Source: JAFGIG01 sp964397545 (GTDB taxonomy: Bacteria; SDB-A). Taken from it: a stretch of 64,000 bases of DNA. Shown here piece after piece: positions 24,297 to 33,200 of the stretch. The notes below the pieces were generated by a model. That model saw only the letters and a program-made list of their open reading frames with translations. It ran no database searches and was not told the origin of the DNA. The DNA is taken from assembly GCA_964397545.1 (NCBI GenBank), contig CAYNIW010000001.1, positions 62,001 through 126,000 on the forward strand, read 5' to 3'. Every line of letters starts with the position of its first letter. The first letter of the stretch is position 1. A program made the translations under genes and the position numbers.

Positions 24297-24635
24297 TCAG
24301 CAGGTCAGATGTAAGGCGGCGGCGGTTTTGTGTTTTTCCGATATTTCGTTGAACTTAGCCGCGGCTGAAACTGAATAGAAAACTAAAACTTCACAGCCGA
24401 GAGAGGAGAATTGGTCGAAAACCGATCTTTCGACTTTCATCATGCCGAAAAAACCAGTGCCTATGACGAGAAACTCGGGGCTGTAATCTTTTACTTCCCT
24501 GAGGTCTTGGACCGATAGAAAATGCCCTTTTTCGCGGATCCAGGGGCAAATAACCTTCTCTCCGAGAATAAGTAAGTCCTTTACGTAAGTTTTTTTGTCA
24601 ACTGTGATTTTCCCGAATGAATAGTCCTCTATCAT
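24297..24635 (-). CDS. Mth938-like (DUF498) domain protein
   Basis: 112 residues covering one Mth938-like domain: IEDYSFGKITVDKKTY at the start, ICPWIREKGHFLSVQDL, the conserved FLVIGTGFFGMMKV, and the C-terminal AAALHLTC. Members include the mitochondrial complex I assembly factor NDUFAF3; bacterial roles are poorly defined. It is the last gene of the operon running from 28335 and overlaps the BatA-like gene by four bases (ATGA). The stop codon abuts the stem-loop-rich region. Confidence 0.87.
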   Translation of the reverse strand: MIEDYSFGKITVDKKTYVKDLLILGEKVICPWIREKGHFLSVQDLREVKDYSPEFLVIGTGFFGMMKVERSVFDQFSSLGCEVLVFYSVSAAAKFNEISEKHKTAAALHLTC

Positions 24636-26179
24636 CTGTTTTTTCCGAGATAAAAAGAATAAAAACCCTCCGCGATAAGAAGCAGGAGGAGAATAAAAGT
24701 CAAAAAAGGGCTCATGTCGTAGAGAACTTGCTTTTCAGCCCTGCGGATCATCTCATCAAGAGAGACCTCGTTGGCGAAAGAAAAAGAATCGGGGAAAAAA
24801 TCCGAATTGCGTTCTTCCTGAGAGACAAAAGGGAACAGGTAGAAGCATCCTTGGTCATCGAACAAAGGGTTCAAAAAGATAAGAGGAAAGTCCCCACGCA
24901 GGTAAAGTGTTGAATTTCCGGGGTTGAACGCGAAGATTAAGGCGTCTGAGCTTTTAATAACCGCGGGTCTTCCGTCGTCGAACCTGTTCAATATGTGGGC
25001 TGACAGATTATTAACGTCGCCGGTGCATAAAGAGACCCTCGAAGAGACGACGGTTCCGAGAAAACCCTGAAAACCCTGTCTGATTACAGCAGGGCTGAGT
25101 CCGCTGTCGCGGACAGAAACTTTGTATGAGGATTCGATATAATTTCCTATTTTCTTTCCGTCGTCGAGAAAAAAACATTTTTTTGCATTTTCAGGGAAGT
25201 TGAAATTAAAATCAATTTTCTGTGATTCATCGACAAAGACGAGAAAAGCATCTTCCGGCGAGAAAACCCTTTGAACCGAACCCCTCTGAAAAACAGAAGA
25301 AATACGGTTGTAGATTTCCGTGTTGTTTGAAAATATACCGACTTTTTCTATCGGTTTTATCACTATGAATAATGTTTCGGCGTCGGATCTGAAAAACAGG
25401 GTTTCAGCGGCTGAGGCGACATGAACGGGCAGAAAAATTCCTTCTTCGGCATCCAAAAAAGTGTCAATGCCTGAATATGAGAAATTTATATTAAAACCGG
25501 GATTTGTCTGAATAAAAATAAATGAAGTGTCGCCCATTACAGCCCATCCCGGGAATCGCGGAAATTTTACGGAAAATAAATACTGTTTTTCAGGATACGC
25601 TATGCAGTCGAAAAAAAAAGACAAATCATCCATTTTTCTCCAGGACACCTTTTGTCTGTCGGTTATGAGGAACAGGTTTTCTGCTTCTTTTTCCCTGCAC
25701 AGAAGAACTGAAAGAGGTATGTCCGCAGTTCCGTCTTTTTCGCGGGGAGATGATAAAATGTCATAAAAACTTTCACCTGCTATTATCTGGGTCCTGCCCA
25801 TACCCGTCACGCAAACCGCTTCGACAAGCTTCAGTAGTTTTTCCATTTCCGGTCTTTTGTCGTATATTCCGCTTCTCACTACGCTCTCTGAGATGTCCGC
25901 AACGAGAAAGCTTTTCGTCACCGTCCCAGTGAAAGGGAATTTGATGTTTGTGACAGGCCTTGAAAAAGCGGCGGCAATGCAGAGTATGACGAGAATTCTG
26001 AGTATGAGCTGAATAATTTCCCTGAGCCGGAATTTTTTTCTCATGGGTATGCCCGAGTCTGGTATAAGACAAGATGCCGGAAAAAGAATTTCCTTTTTTC
26101 CGAACTTTCTCATGAGATGGAATATGACGGGAAAGACAGCCGCGGCGGAGAGAAACAAAAACAAAGGGTTCAGGAACAT
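24632..26179 (-). CDS. BatA-like membrane protein (aerotolerance regulator N-terminal domain)
   Basis: 515 residues. The N-terminus MFLNPLFLFLSAAAVFPVIF followed by HLMRKFGKKEILFPAS matches the BatA N-terminal domain, and a second helix (IIQLILRILVILCIAAAFSRP) ends near residue 75. The bulk is a predicted extracytoplasmic region of about 400 residues, partly VWA-like in layout (FLVADISESVVRSG) but without a full MIDAS. The protein ends in a third helix (FLTFILLLLLIAEGFYSFY). Such proteins sit with MoxR, DUF58 and VWA proteins in other genomes; those partners are not here. It overlaps the methyltransferase gene by 10 bp. Confidence 0.72.
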   Translation of the reverse strand: MFLNPLFLFLSAAAVFPVIFHLMRKFGKKEILFPASCLIPDSGIPMRKKFRLREIIQLILRILVILCIAAAFSRPVTNIKFPFTGTVTKSFLVADISESVVRSGIYDKRPEMEKLLKLVEAVCVTGMGRTQIIAGESFYDILSSPREKDGTADIPLSVLLCREKEAENLFLITDRQKVSWRKMDDLSFFFDCIAYPEKQYLFSVKFPRFPGWAVMGDTSFIFIQTNPGFNINFSYSGIDTFLDAEEGIFLPVHVASAAETLFFRSDAETLFIVIKPIEKVGIFSNNTEIYNRISSVFQRGSVQRVFSPEDAFLVFVDESQKIDFNFNFPENAKKCFFLDDGKKIGNYIESSYKVSVRDSGLSPAVIRQGFQGFLGTVVSSRVSLCTGDVNNLSAHILNRFDDGRPAVIKSSDALIFAFNPGNSTLYLRGDFPLIFLNPLFDDQGCFYLFPFVSQEERNSDFFPDSFSFANEVSLDEMIRRAEKQVLYDMSPFLTFILLLLLIAEGFYSFYLGKNR

Positions 26180-27261
26180 TTTTCAGACCAGAGTATTGAA
26201 TAAAAGCCTTTTTCCTCGACATTCACATTTTTGAATATGTGCTTCATCCTCTGAGCATACCCTGCCGTCCTGTGGACGACAAAAGCCGCTCTTCCGCCTT
26301 TTTTAAGAGATAAAAAAGCTTCTTTGAGAATAAAATCAGCCACAGAGCCCCCGAAATGAGTCGGAGGGTTGGAAACAAAAAAATCCGCCTTTCCGTGGAG
26401 TCTTTGAGGGATATGGTCTTCGAAAATAACCTCGCAGTTGCCGGTTTCGTTAATAGAAGCGTTGTATTTACAGCATTTAATTGAAATAAGGTTGTTTTCT
26501 ATGAGATGGCATCTGCCGGTCTTTTTAGAAAAATAAATTCCTATCGCGCCGTATCCTGATCCGAAATCTATAAGGGTCGAATCTTTTTCGGGGAAGACAT
26601 TCTCGATTAAAATTTTTGTCCCTTCGTCTATCTTTTTTCTCGAAAAAACACCTGGTAGCGTTTTGAAAGACAAATCGTCCAAAACAATCTTTCGGCTGAA
26701 ATCATGCGTTTCCGTCTTTTTTTTGCCCCTGCATCTTATTGTCCTGTATCCGCCGGTAATGTCGAGGACTTCGACATCGCTGAAAAGCGATTTAAAGAAT
26801 TTTTGATACCATTTGGCTCCGAAGTCCCTTCTAGCCGAGAAATACAGACTTCCGTCTTCTTTGAGAATTTTTAAGGAGTTCTCTATCATGGAAATTGTAA
26901 GCTCTCTGCCGCCGTGAGGGTTCGGGTTTATGACAACCGTGTCTGATTGCCTATTCGGAACATGAGAAAGAGAGGGGGAGACGTTTGAAATCCCGTTGAA
27001 CAGAATGTTTTCTTTCAGAGTTCTGAAGGCGGTCAGGTTCCATTCCAGGGAATAGACCTCTTCGCAGAACCTCGAAAGAGCGAGAGACACAAACCCCGGG
27101 CCTGAGCCGTAGTCCGTCACTTTGCCGAGATCGCCTTGCCTCAGGAGCGCTGAGAGCAAATAAGATGACGATTTTGGAATCTCGGAAGAGCCGGGAAAAC
27201 CCCGGACGGGAACCACGGAAATTTTGTATTTGTCAATGTAAAGGGGATTAAGAGGCTTCAT
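26170..27261 (-). CDS. Tandem methyltransferase, RsmC/RlmG-like
   Basis: 363 residues with two Rossmann methyltransferase-like halves. The first has TDYGSGPGFVSLAL near residue 50 and VINPNPHGGREL in place of a catalytic NPP motif. The second has LIDFGSGYGAIGIYF near residue 230 and FFVSNPPTHFGG, the intact motif IV of guanine-N2 rRNA methyltransferases. RsmC and RlmG have the same plan: a degenerate first domain and an active second one. The likely reaction is m2G in 16S or 23S rRNA, position unknown. The ATG overlaps the DUF2520 gene stop (ATGA). Confidence 0.83.
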   Translation of the reverse strand: MKPLNPLYIDKYKISVVPVRGFPGSSEIPKSSSYLLSALLRQGDLGKVTDYGSGPGFVSLALSRFCEEVYSLEWNLTAFRTLKENILFNGISNVSPSLSHVPNRQSDTVVINPNPHGGRELTISMIENSLKILKEDGSLYFSARRDFGAKWYQKFFKSLFSDVEVLDITGGYRTIRCRGKKKTETHDFSRKIVLDDLSFKTLPGVFSRKKIDEGTKILIENVFPEKDSTLIDFGSGYGAIGIYFSKKTGRCHLIENNLISIKCCKYNASINETGNCEVIFEDHIPQRLHGKADFFVSNPPTHFGGSVADFILKEAFLSLKKGGRAAFVVHRTAGYAQRMKHIFKNVNVEEKGFYSILWSEKCS

Positions 27262-28070
27262 TTTCCGATAGGTTTCAAGAGCTGTTTAAAAAGTTCAAGT
27301 TTTTCAGGACACCATTCTGCGACGGCGGAAAAATGCCTTTTGAAAATTTCGGTCTCGCCTCTCGCGGCAGGTCCGGTTCTCGCTTTGGCCGGTCCGTTCT
27401 TTTCTATGTTTTTCAGGACGTCTTTCATGAAACCTGCAGTGAATTTTCGGGCTTTTTTCTCCTCGACGCCCGATTTTTCCAAAAATTCTACTGCCGCAGA
27501 AACTCCTTTGACTGCCGCCTCGACGAGTAGGACGGCTGAGGCGTGGTAGAGAGGCAAAAACTCGTCTTCTATAGGGACGGGTTCTGCGCCGAGTTTTTTT
27601 GCAAGGTCTGAAAAAGTTTTAAAATTTTTTTCAAGGGATGAAATTCCGACCATAAAACCTTTGAGGCTGCAAAGATCGGTCTGAATCTCAGGGAAAGACC
27701 TGTAGGGGTGAAAGACGCTTATCTCCGTTTTATTATTCAGTATTTCGTTGAGCGCGCTCCGGGACAAAGAGCCGCTCGTATGGGCTATGGCATGCTGATC
27801 TTCTTTGAACTTGAACAATTCCGAAACAACGGCTGGTATGTCTTTTTCAGATGTGCATATAATGACTGTTTCAGAAAGCGAGAGGAATTTTCCGGCGTCC
27901 TGCGTCAGAAATATTCCGTGTTTTTCTATCTTGGCTCTCAGAGGAGAGGGAGGTGGATTTTTAGCTTTCAAAGAAACCCTTAAACCGGTGCGTCTTGCCA
28001 GAAAGGCGAGCGTAACCCCTACTTTTCCGGCTCCTACGAAACCTATTCCCTTTTCAGTAATATTCGACAC
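27258..28070 (-). CDS. Rossmann-like and DUF2520 domain protein
   Basis: 270 residues from GTG 28070, which has GGAGG eight bases upstream; an ATG at 28091 would add seven residues and extend the overlap with the DUF503 gene. The N-terminus GIGFVGAGKVGVTLAFLARR is an NAD(P)-binding glycine motif. IAHTSGSLS and VFHPYRSFPEIQTDL follow, then the helical DUF2520 part (LPLYHASAVLLVEAAVKGV, and ARTGPAARGE). The family resembles prephenate or 6-phosphogluconate dehydrogenases with no settled substrate. It is the second gene of a five-gene operon. Confidence 0.85.
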   Translation of the reverse strand: MSNITEKGIGFVGAGKVGVTLAFLARRTGLRVSLKAKNPPPSPLRAKIEKHGIFLTQDAGKFLSLSETVIICTSEKDIPAVVSELFKFKEDQHAIAHTSGSLSRSALNEILNNKTEISVFHPYRSFPEIQTDLCSLKGFMVGISSLEKNFKTFSDLAKKLGAEPVPIEDEFLPLYHASAVLLVEAAVKGVSAAVEFLEKSGVEEKKARKFTAGFMKDVLKNIEKNGPAKARTGPAARGETEIFKRHFSAVAEWCPEKLELFKQLLKPIGK

Positions 28071-28335
28071 GGACAACCTCCAGAACGACATTCTTGTCGT
28101 TTTCGACGAATTTTATCATGGAGTGTATGTGCGGCTCGACTGAACTCTTGTCTTTTCCGACCACTGCCGCTGAAAGCGTAGCCCTGTTGAAATAGTTATG
28201 GTCGTCGGTCTCTGCGACAGAGGCGTTGAATTTGTTTTTGAGCCTTTCTTTAATGCTTCTTACCGCCTGTCTTTTATCCTTGAGCGAATACGCCCATTCA
28301 ATGGACAGAGTGAAATTTACAAGCCCGATACACAT
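28054..28335 (-). CDS. DUF503 (YlxP-like) protein
   Basis: 93 residues matching DUF503: MCIGLVNFTLSIEWAYSLKDKRQ at the start, AVRSIKERLKNKFNASVAE, the conserved D-x-N-x-x-N-R-A block, and the C-terminal VVRVEY. B. subtilis YlxP lies next to infB and rbfA and is linked to ribosome work, but the function is unproven. It leads the minus-strand operon to 24297. A TATAAT (28371-28366) lies about 30 bp upstream, with no clear -35. An AAAGGA site precedes the ATG at a long spacing. Confidence 0.85.
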   Translation of the reverse strand: MCIGLVNFTLSIEWAYSLKDKRQAVRSIKERLKNKFNASVAETDDHNYFNRATLSAAVVGKDKSSVEPHIHSMIKFVENDKNVVLEVVRVEYY

Positions 28336-28483
28336 CTTGGTTAAGTCCTTTTATTGTTAAACGGTATTATATGAACTGATATGTATTTATGGAAGAAGGT
28401 TTTTGTTTAATATAATGGTTGTTTTTAGCCCTCCGCTGAAAAGAGTTTAAATTCATATTTTAGAGAAAATATTATACAAAAAA

Positions 28484-28505
28484 AGCCGGTTCAAAAGAAC
28501 CGGCT
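28484..28505 (-). terminator. Rho-independent terminator after the FlgD-like secreted protein gene
   Basis: A perfect 9-bp stem AGCCGGTTC / GAACCGGCT with a 4-nt loop. Read on the minus strand it is followed by a run of seven T, making it a textbook intrinsic terminator. Confidence 0.92.
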
Positions 28506-28523
28506 CGCTGAATCAACCAGGCG

Positions 28524-29753
28524 TTACCTTAGGTAATCTACTTTTTCTTTTATATCGCCTTCGGGAGTGGAAATAGTTATGAAATAGACTCCGCTGACAC
28601 AGTCGTTTCCTCCGTCATCTCTGCCGTTCCATGTGAAAGAATGGTCTCCCGGTGAGAGTATTCCTTCACTGAGTGTTCTGACTTTTGAACCGAGGACCGA
28701 ATAGATGTTTACCATGACGTATTGCGAGCTGATTAAATTAAAAGAAATTTCAAGGTCGTCGTCGAAAGGATTGGGGAATGCCCTGAAAGTCTTTATTCCC
28801 GTGGGCTGTCTAATGGGTTCTTCGACCCCCATGCCTGTCTCGTATAGCTCTATAAATCTGCATTGACCCGAGTATTTTACAGCAACCTGAGCCCCTGTCG
28901 CAGAATCGAGCTCGACGACGCCAGCAGAACTCGTCGCGAGTATGTTGCCGTTTCCAAGTCTGTAAACACCTCTTGCACCGCTGAAAGGCAGTGTCCTGAA
29001 AACTGCTCCGCTCGTGTCGAAGTCAGTTATGTTGTTGGCTGAAAAACCTGCGACTAAAAATGCGCCGGGAAGAACAGGATCGGTGTTCAGCTGTTCGGGG
29101 AAATTTATGGGAATAATCTGTTTGACGAAAATTCCAGAAGGGTCGTAGAGTCTCACGTTGTCGGTGGTTCCTTCTATATCGGCTACAAGAGCGCTTCCGT
29201 CTGAGAGGAAAAAGATATCGAAAGGATCTATCGTTCCGTTGGGCACGAAGTATCCCGTAAATTGATGAGGACCACTGAACATGAATATGGCTTTTTTGCC
29301 TGTGGCTCCGCAGGTGACAAAAAGCGTGTCGTTCCTGAAATCTATACCGCGGACATTGTCAATCCCGTCGGTGGCGTCTGCGGCGATGTAAAGAAAGTTG
29401 CCTAAAGAGTCAAAAGCATAAACAGCGTCTGATACCTGGTCGGAAAGAAAAATATAATTGGCTGGACCCTGAATAGCGTTTAGCGGCGTGGATAGGTCGT
29501 AGTTTATTCCGGTGGGGTCGTCAACAATTATATTCCCGAGATAAGCACCGTCGAACGGAGAAAACATCCCCACGACGTCCGCGTTTGAATCGGGGATCAA
29601 GAGAAACGATGCCCTCGGGACAGAAGTTTTTTGATAGACGGGCATTTCCTCACCTGTCCATGGGTTGACGCCGGAAATTTCAGCGTCTTCAGAACTTGAA
29701 AAAGCCAAGACCGGCAGAGAAAAGACTAACAAAACAGGCAGCAAGAACTTCAT
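28524..29753 (-). CDS. Secreted protein with FlgD-like C-terminal domain
   Basis: 409 residues from ATG 29753, which has AAAAAGGAGG upstream; a frame opening at 29801 lacks one. A signal peptide (KFLLPVLLVFSLPVLAFS) comes first. Residues about 40-310 look like a six-bladed NHL- or SMP-type beta-propeller (repeats such as YIFLSDQVSDAVYAFDSLGN and DNVRLYDPSGIFVKQI). The end is a FlgD Ig-like domain: FRAFPNPFDDDLEISFNL, VMVNIYSVLGSKVRTL, and GVYFITISTPEG. Domains of this type are found at the C-terminus of surface proteins and type IX cargo. No enzyme motif was seen. Its own terminator follows. Confidence 0.8.
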   Translation of the reverse strand: MKFLLPVLLVFSLPVLAFSSSEDAEISGVNPWTGEEMPVYQKTSVPRASFLLIPDSNADVVGMFSPFDGAYLGNIIVDDPTGINYDLSTPLNAIQGPANYIFLSDQVSDAVYAFDSLGNFLYIAADATDGIDNVRGIDFRNDTLFVTCGATGKKAIFMFSGPHQFTGYFVPNGTIDPFDIFFLSDGSALVADIEGTTDNVRLYDPSGIFVKQIIPINFPEQLNTDPVLPGAFLVAGFSANNITDFDTSGAVFRTLPFSGARGVYRLGNGNILATSSAGVVELDSATGAQVAVKYSGQCRFIELYETGMGVEEPIRQPTGIKTFRAFPNPFDDDLEISFNLISSQYVMVNIYSVLGSKVRTLSEGILSPGDHSFTWNGRDDGGNDCVSGVYFITISTPEGDIKEKVDYLR

Positions 29754-29808
29754 ATATCCTCCTTTTTCAATAATTCTAACATATAAGCGAAGATATATCA
29801 AAAAGACT

Positions 29809-30165
29809 TCACCCTCCGAATATCGTCTTCCTGAAAAGGAAAAAAACCGCGCCGAGGATGCAGAGGCCGGCCCAGAGGTAGTCCATGCCGGGTTTCTCCC
29901 TCATGTAAAAGATCGAAAAAGGGAGAAAAACCGAGAGCGTTATAACCTCCTGCAGGATCTTGAGCTGTCCTATGTTCATCACATGATGGCCTATCCTGTT
30001 CGCGGGGACCTGTATGAGATATTCAAAAAAAGCTATCCCCCAGCTCGCAAAGGCCGCTATGAGCCATGGTTTATGGGAGAGGTTTTTCAGATGGGCATAC
30101 CACGCGAAAGTCATGAAGACGTTGCTGCAGAAAAGAAGAATTATGGTCAGGACATAGCACCGCAT
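29809..30165 (-). CDS. DUF486 family membrane protein
   Basis: 118 residues with four hydrophobic helices. AWYAHLKNL, ASWGIAFFEYLIQVPANRIG and GQLKILQEVITLSVF are family landmarks of DUF486, which belongs to the drug/metabolite transporter superfamily. The function is unknown. An AAAGGATC site lies upstream of ATG 30165. It is followed after 55 bp by the FlgD-like secreted protein gene on the same strand and is divergent from the cyclase-like gene. Confidence 0.85.
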   Translation of the reverse strand: MRCYVLTIILLFCSNVFMTFAWYAHLKNLSHKPWLIAAFASWGIAFFEYLIQVPANRIGHHVMNIGQLKILQEVITLSVFLPFSIFYMREKPGMDYLWAGLCILGAVFFLFRKTIFGG

Positions 30166-30281
30166 AAAAAGATCCTTTTTAACCCAGAATTATATATGTA
30201 ATTTTTCACTTGAAAAGTTTTATTTCATGAGGTGCGCAGATGCGCCGGTTTTGGTAGAATCTAAAGTAAGGGTACAAAAAC

Positions 30282-33200
30282 GTGAGGAAAAAAGGCATCA
30301 GAAGAAATCTTCTGCCCGTCATGGTTGCGAATCTTTTCGCGGAAAATAAATTTTCCGAAGATATAAAATCGGCGGTTTTATTTTTGGACATCTCCGGCTT
30401 CACTCCCGTTACCGAAGAACTTGTAAGGAACGGCAGGGAAGGAGCGGAAGTCCTCTCCAAGATAATAAACACAGTTTTCGCACCCGCCATAGAGATAATA
30501 GAAAGTTTCAGAGGCAATATCTGTGTTTTTTCAGGAGACGCTTTTTACGCTTTGTTCGAAGCCGAGAGAGGAATAATAAAGGCTTCAACACGTGCACTCA
30601 GAGCCGCCGGAATGATAAACGAAGAGTTCAGAAGATTAAACCCCGTCAAGACGAGGTTCGGCAAGTTTGTTTTCTCCCCGAAGACGGCTGTAACAAAGGG
30701 AATCGCGGAGCTTAAAATAGTCAAATGCGGTAAAAGGCATGTCTATTATTTTTCAGGAAGCTCTTTTTTCGAAGCATCGGACCTTTTAAAAAGATGCCCG
30801 AAATACGGAATCATAGTTTCAAGTGAAATAAAAAAAGAATGCGAAGAAAAAAGCGATTTTTTATTCCGGCGGTTTTCTGAAAATTCTTTTTCAACGGACT
30901 TCAGAGATAAGCAAAGAGGGAAGACCGGTTATCAAAACAGAAAAAAACTGCGGGAAAAAGAGTATTTTAACGTCCAGAAAAAATTTTTTCCGCCTGTTGT
31001 TTTAAATAAAAAAGAACTCGGCGAGTTCAGGGAAGTTGTCGTCTGCTTTACATCCATTGAAAACAGCGATGATTTTTCGGGAACAGTGGCATCTGCTGAA
31101 AATCTTGCGGTCAAATACGGAGGATTTTTCAACAAAGCTGTCGTTGGAGACAAAGGCTGGACTCTCATGACGGTCTTCGGAGCCCCTTCCGCCGTCGAAA
31201 AACCTGTCGAAATGGCATACAGATACGCTCAAGAATTGCGGTCATTGTCACAAAATACTTCTGCGACGGGCATGGCAAGAGGGACTGTCTATGCCGGATT
31301 TATAGGCTCTGTCTGGGCAGGTGAATATACCGTAATGGGCAGATGCGTAAATCTTTCGGCAAGGCTCATGCAGAAGTCGGAAAAAGGGCGGATAATTATG
31401 GATAAAGATTCATTTTCCGCTCTGAAGGAAAAAATAAACCTGAAATCTCTGGGAAAAATTAGACTGAAGGGGATAAAAGAGGATATCCCCGTATTTCTTG
31501 CAGAAGGGATCAAAAACCGCGGAGAATTTGCGCCGGCAGTATTTGAAACGCTGGGAAGAGAAAAAGAAAAAAAGTTATTGCACAACATTTTTGAAGATGT
31601 TTTGTCAAAGAAAATCAACAAAGGGGCGGTTTTTATTGACGGAGAGCCGGGGACGGGGAAGACACAGCTCGTATCGGAAGTTTTAGACCATGAATTGGTC
31701 CAAAGAAATTTCATGGTGGTAAACTTGGCTTATGAATCAGCGGCGGGAGAAAGTCTGTCTCCCGTCATAAAATTCCTCAGAGATTACATTTATGGTGGAG
31801 GAAAAGGTTTGGATAGAGTCCTGAAAAATCTATCACTTCAAATAAAAGACATTCCTTTGAGAGAGGAGCTTTTGCGCGGAAAAAAATTTCTATCTCACTA
31901 TGCCGGCGAGGAAGACTATTCTTCGGACTTTTCAGGGTTAAAACCCGAACAGCTCATAGAAAATTTTTCTTACTCATTCAAGGCGTTCATAAAAGCCATT
32001 TCCTGCGCAAAACCCGTAATTCTGGCTGTTGACGACTTTCAGTGCGCTGACTCTGACTCAGTAGAACTCGTAAAAATATTGTCGAGAAACGTCGAAAATT
32101 ACCCGTTTGTCTTTGTCTTCACGTGCAGACTGAAAGATGACGGAGAGCCTCTGGATACGGGCGCTGATTTTTGCGCTGTCAAGAGATTAAAGCTGGAAAA
32201 TTTTGATCAGAATCTCACGAAGGAAATGCTCAAAAAGAAGTTTGAATCCGAAAAAATTCCCGAAGAAACGGTAAAATATTTTCACGGAATAACCGGCGGC
32301 AACCCTTTTTTTTTGGAACAATTCTCCATGTATTTTCTCGAAAAGGGACTAATTGACGATAATCTGAATTTGCTCGGCAAAGGTGAAGAAATACCCGCTG
32401 ACATAAATTCCGTGATAACCGCGAGGTTCGACAGGCTGACTGAAGATTTCAAAGAGACGGTTAGAAAGGCTTCTGTCCTCGGGAAGGAATTCGCAGTCGA
32501 AGTATTGACCAAAATGCTCGGCAAAAAGAGGATAGACAAAGATCTAAAATCCGGTGAAAACGCCCTGATATGGATAAGGCTTGAGAAAATCAAATATATG
32601 TTCAAGCATATCCTCATAAGGGATTCCGTATATCAGATGATACTCAAGGAAAAGCTGAGAAAGCTTCACTCTTTAGCGGCCCAAATAATAGAAGAGGTTT
32701 ATTCCGCTGACTTGACGCCGCATTACAGAGAGTTGGTGTCCCATTGGGACAGAGCCGAAAAAGCCGAAAAAGTCGTCGAGATAGGAATTAAAGCGATGAA
32801 TTATGCCCTTGAGATGGGCTTGAAAGAAGATTCTCTAAAATACGCTGAAACTTTGGACAGATATTTATCGGGACCTCAAAAAACAGAAAACAGAATAAGA
32901 TGGACCCGCCTTCTTTCAAAAACGTCTGAATATAAAAAAGCGCTGACCCTAGCGAAGGAAGCTCTTGAAGACGCGAAGCTTTATGAAGAAAAAAAATATT
33001 ATTGCTCTCTTCTCAACATCATATTCGACATATATTTGGAAACGGGAAGCCGTGAAGAAATTGAAAATGCGTTCAAGTCCGTAAAAGGTCTGCTCGGTTC
33101 AGTAGAAGATACTGTCACTAACATGGAAATCCTCGAAAATATCGCCATGTATTACCATCACATCGGACTCGAGGAGGAGGGTTATCCTTGGGCCAAAAGA

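Noticed and set aside
24617..24913. Plus-strand frame opposite the BatA-like gene end
   Set aside because: Highly charged shadow of a gene with a clear membrane-protein pattern; no ribosome binding site.
28336..28523. Possible tRNA or small RNA gene
   Set aside because: No cloverleaf arms or TTC-containing loop could be paired; only the terminator of the upstream gene and a lone TATAAT were found.
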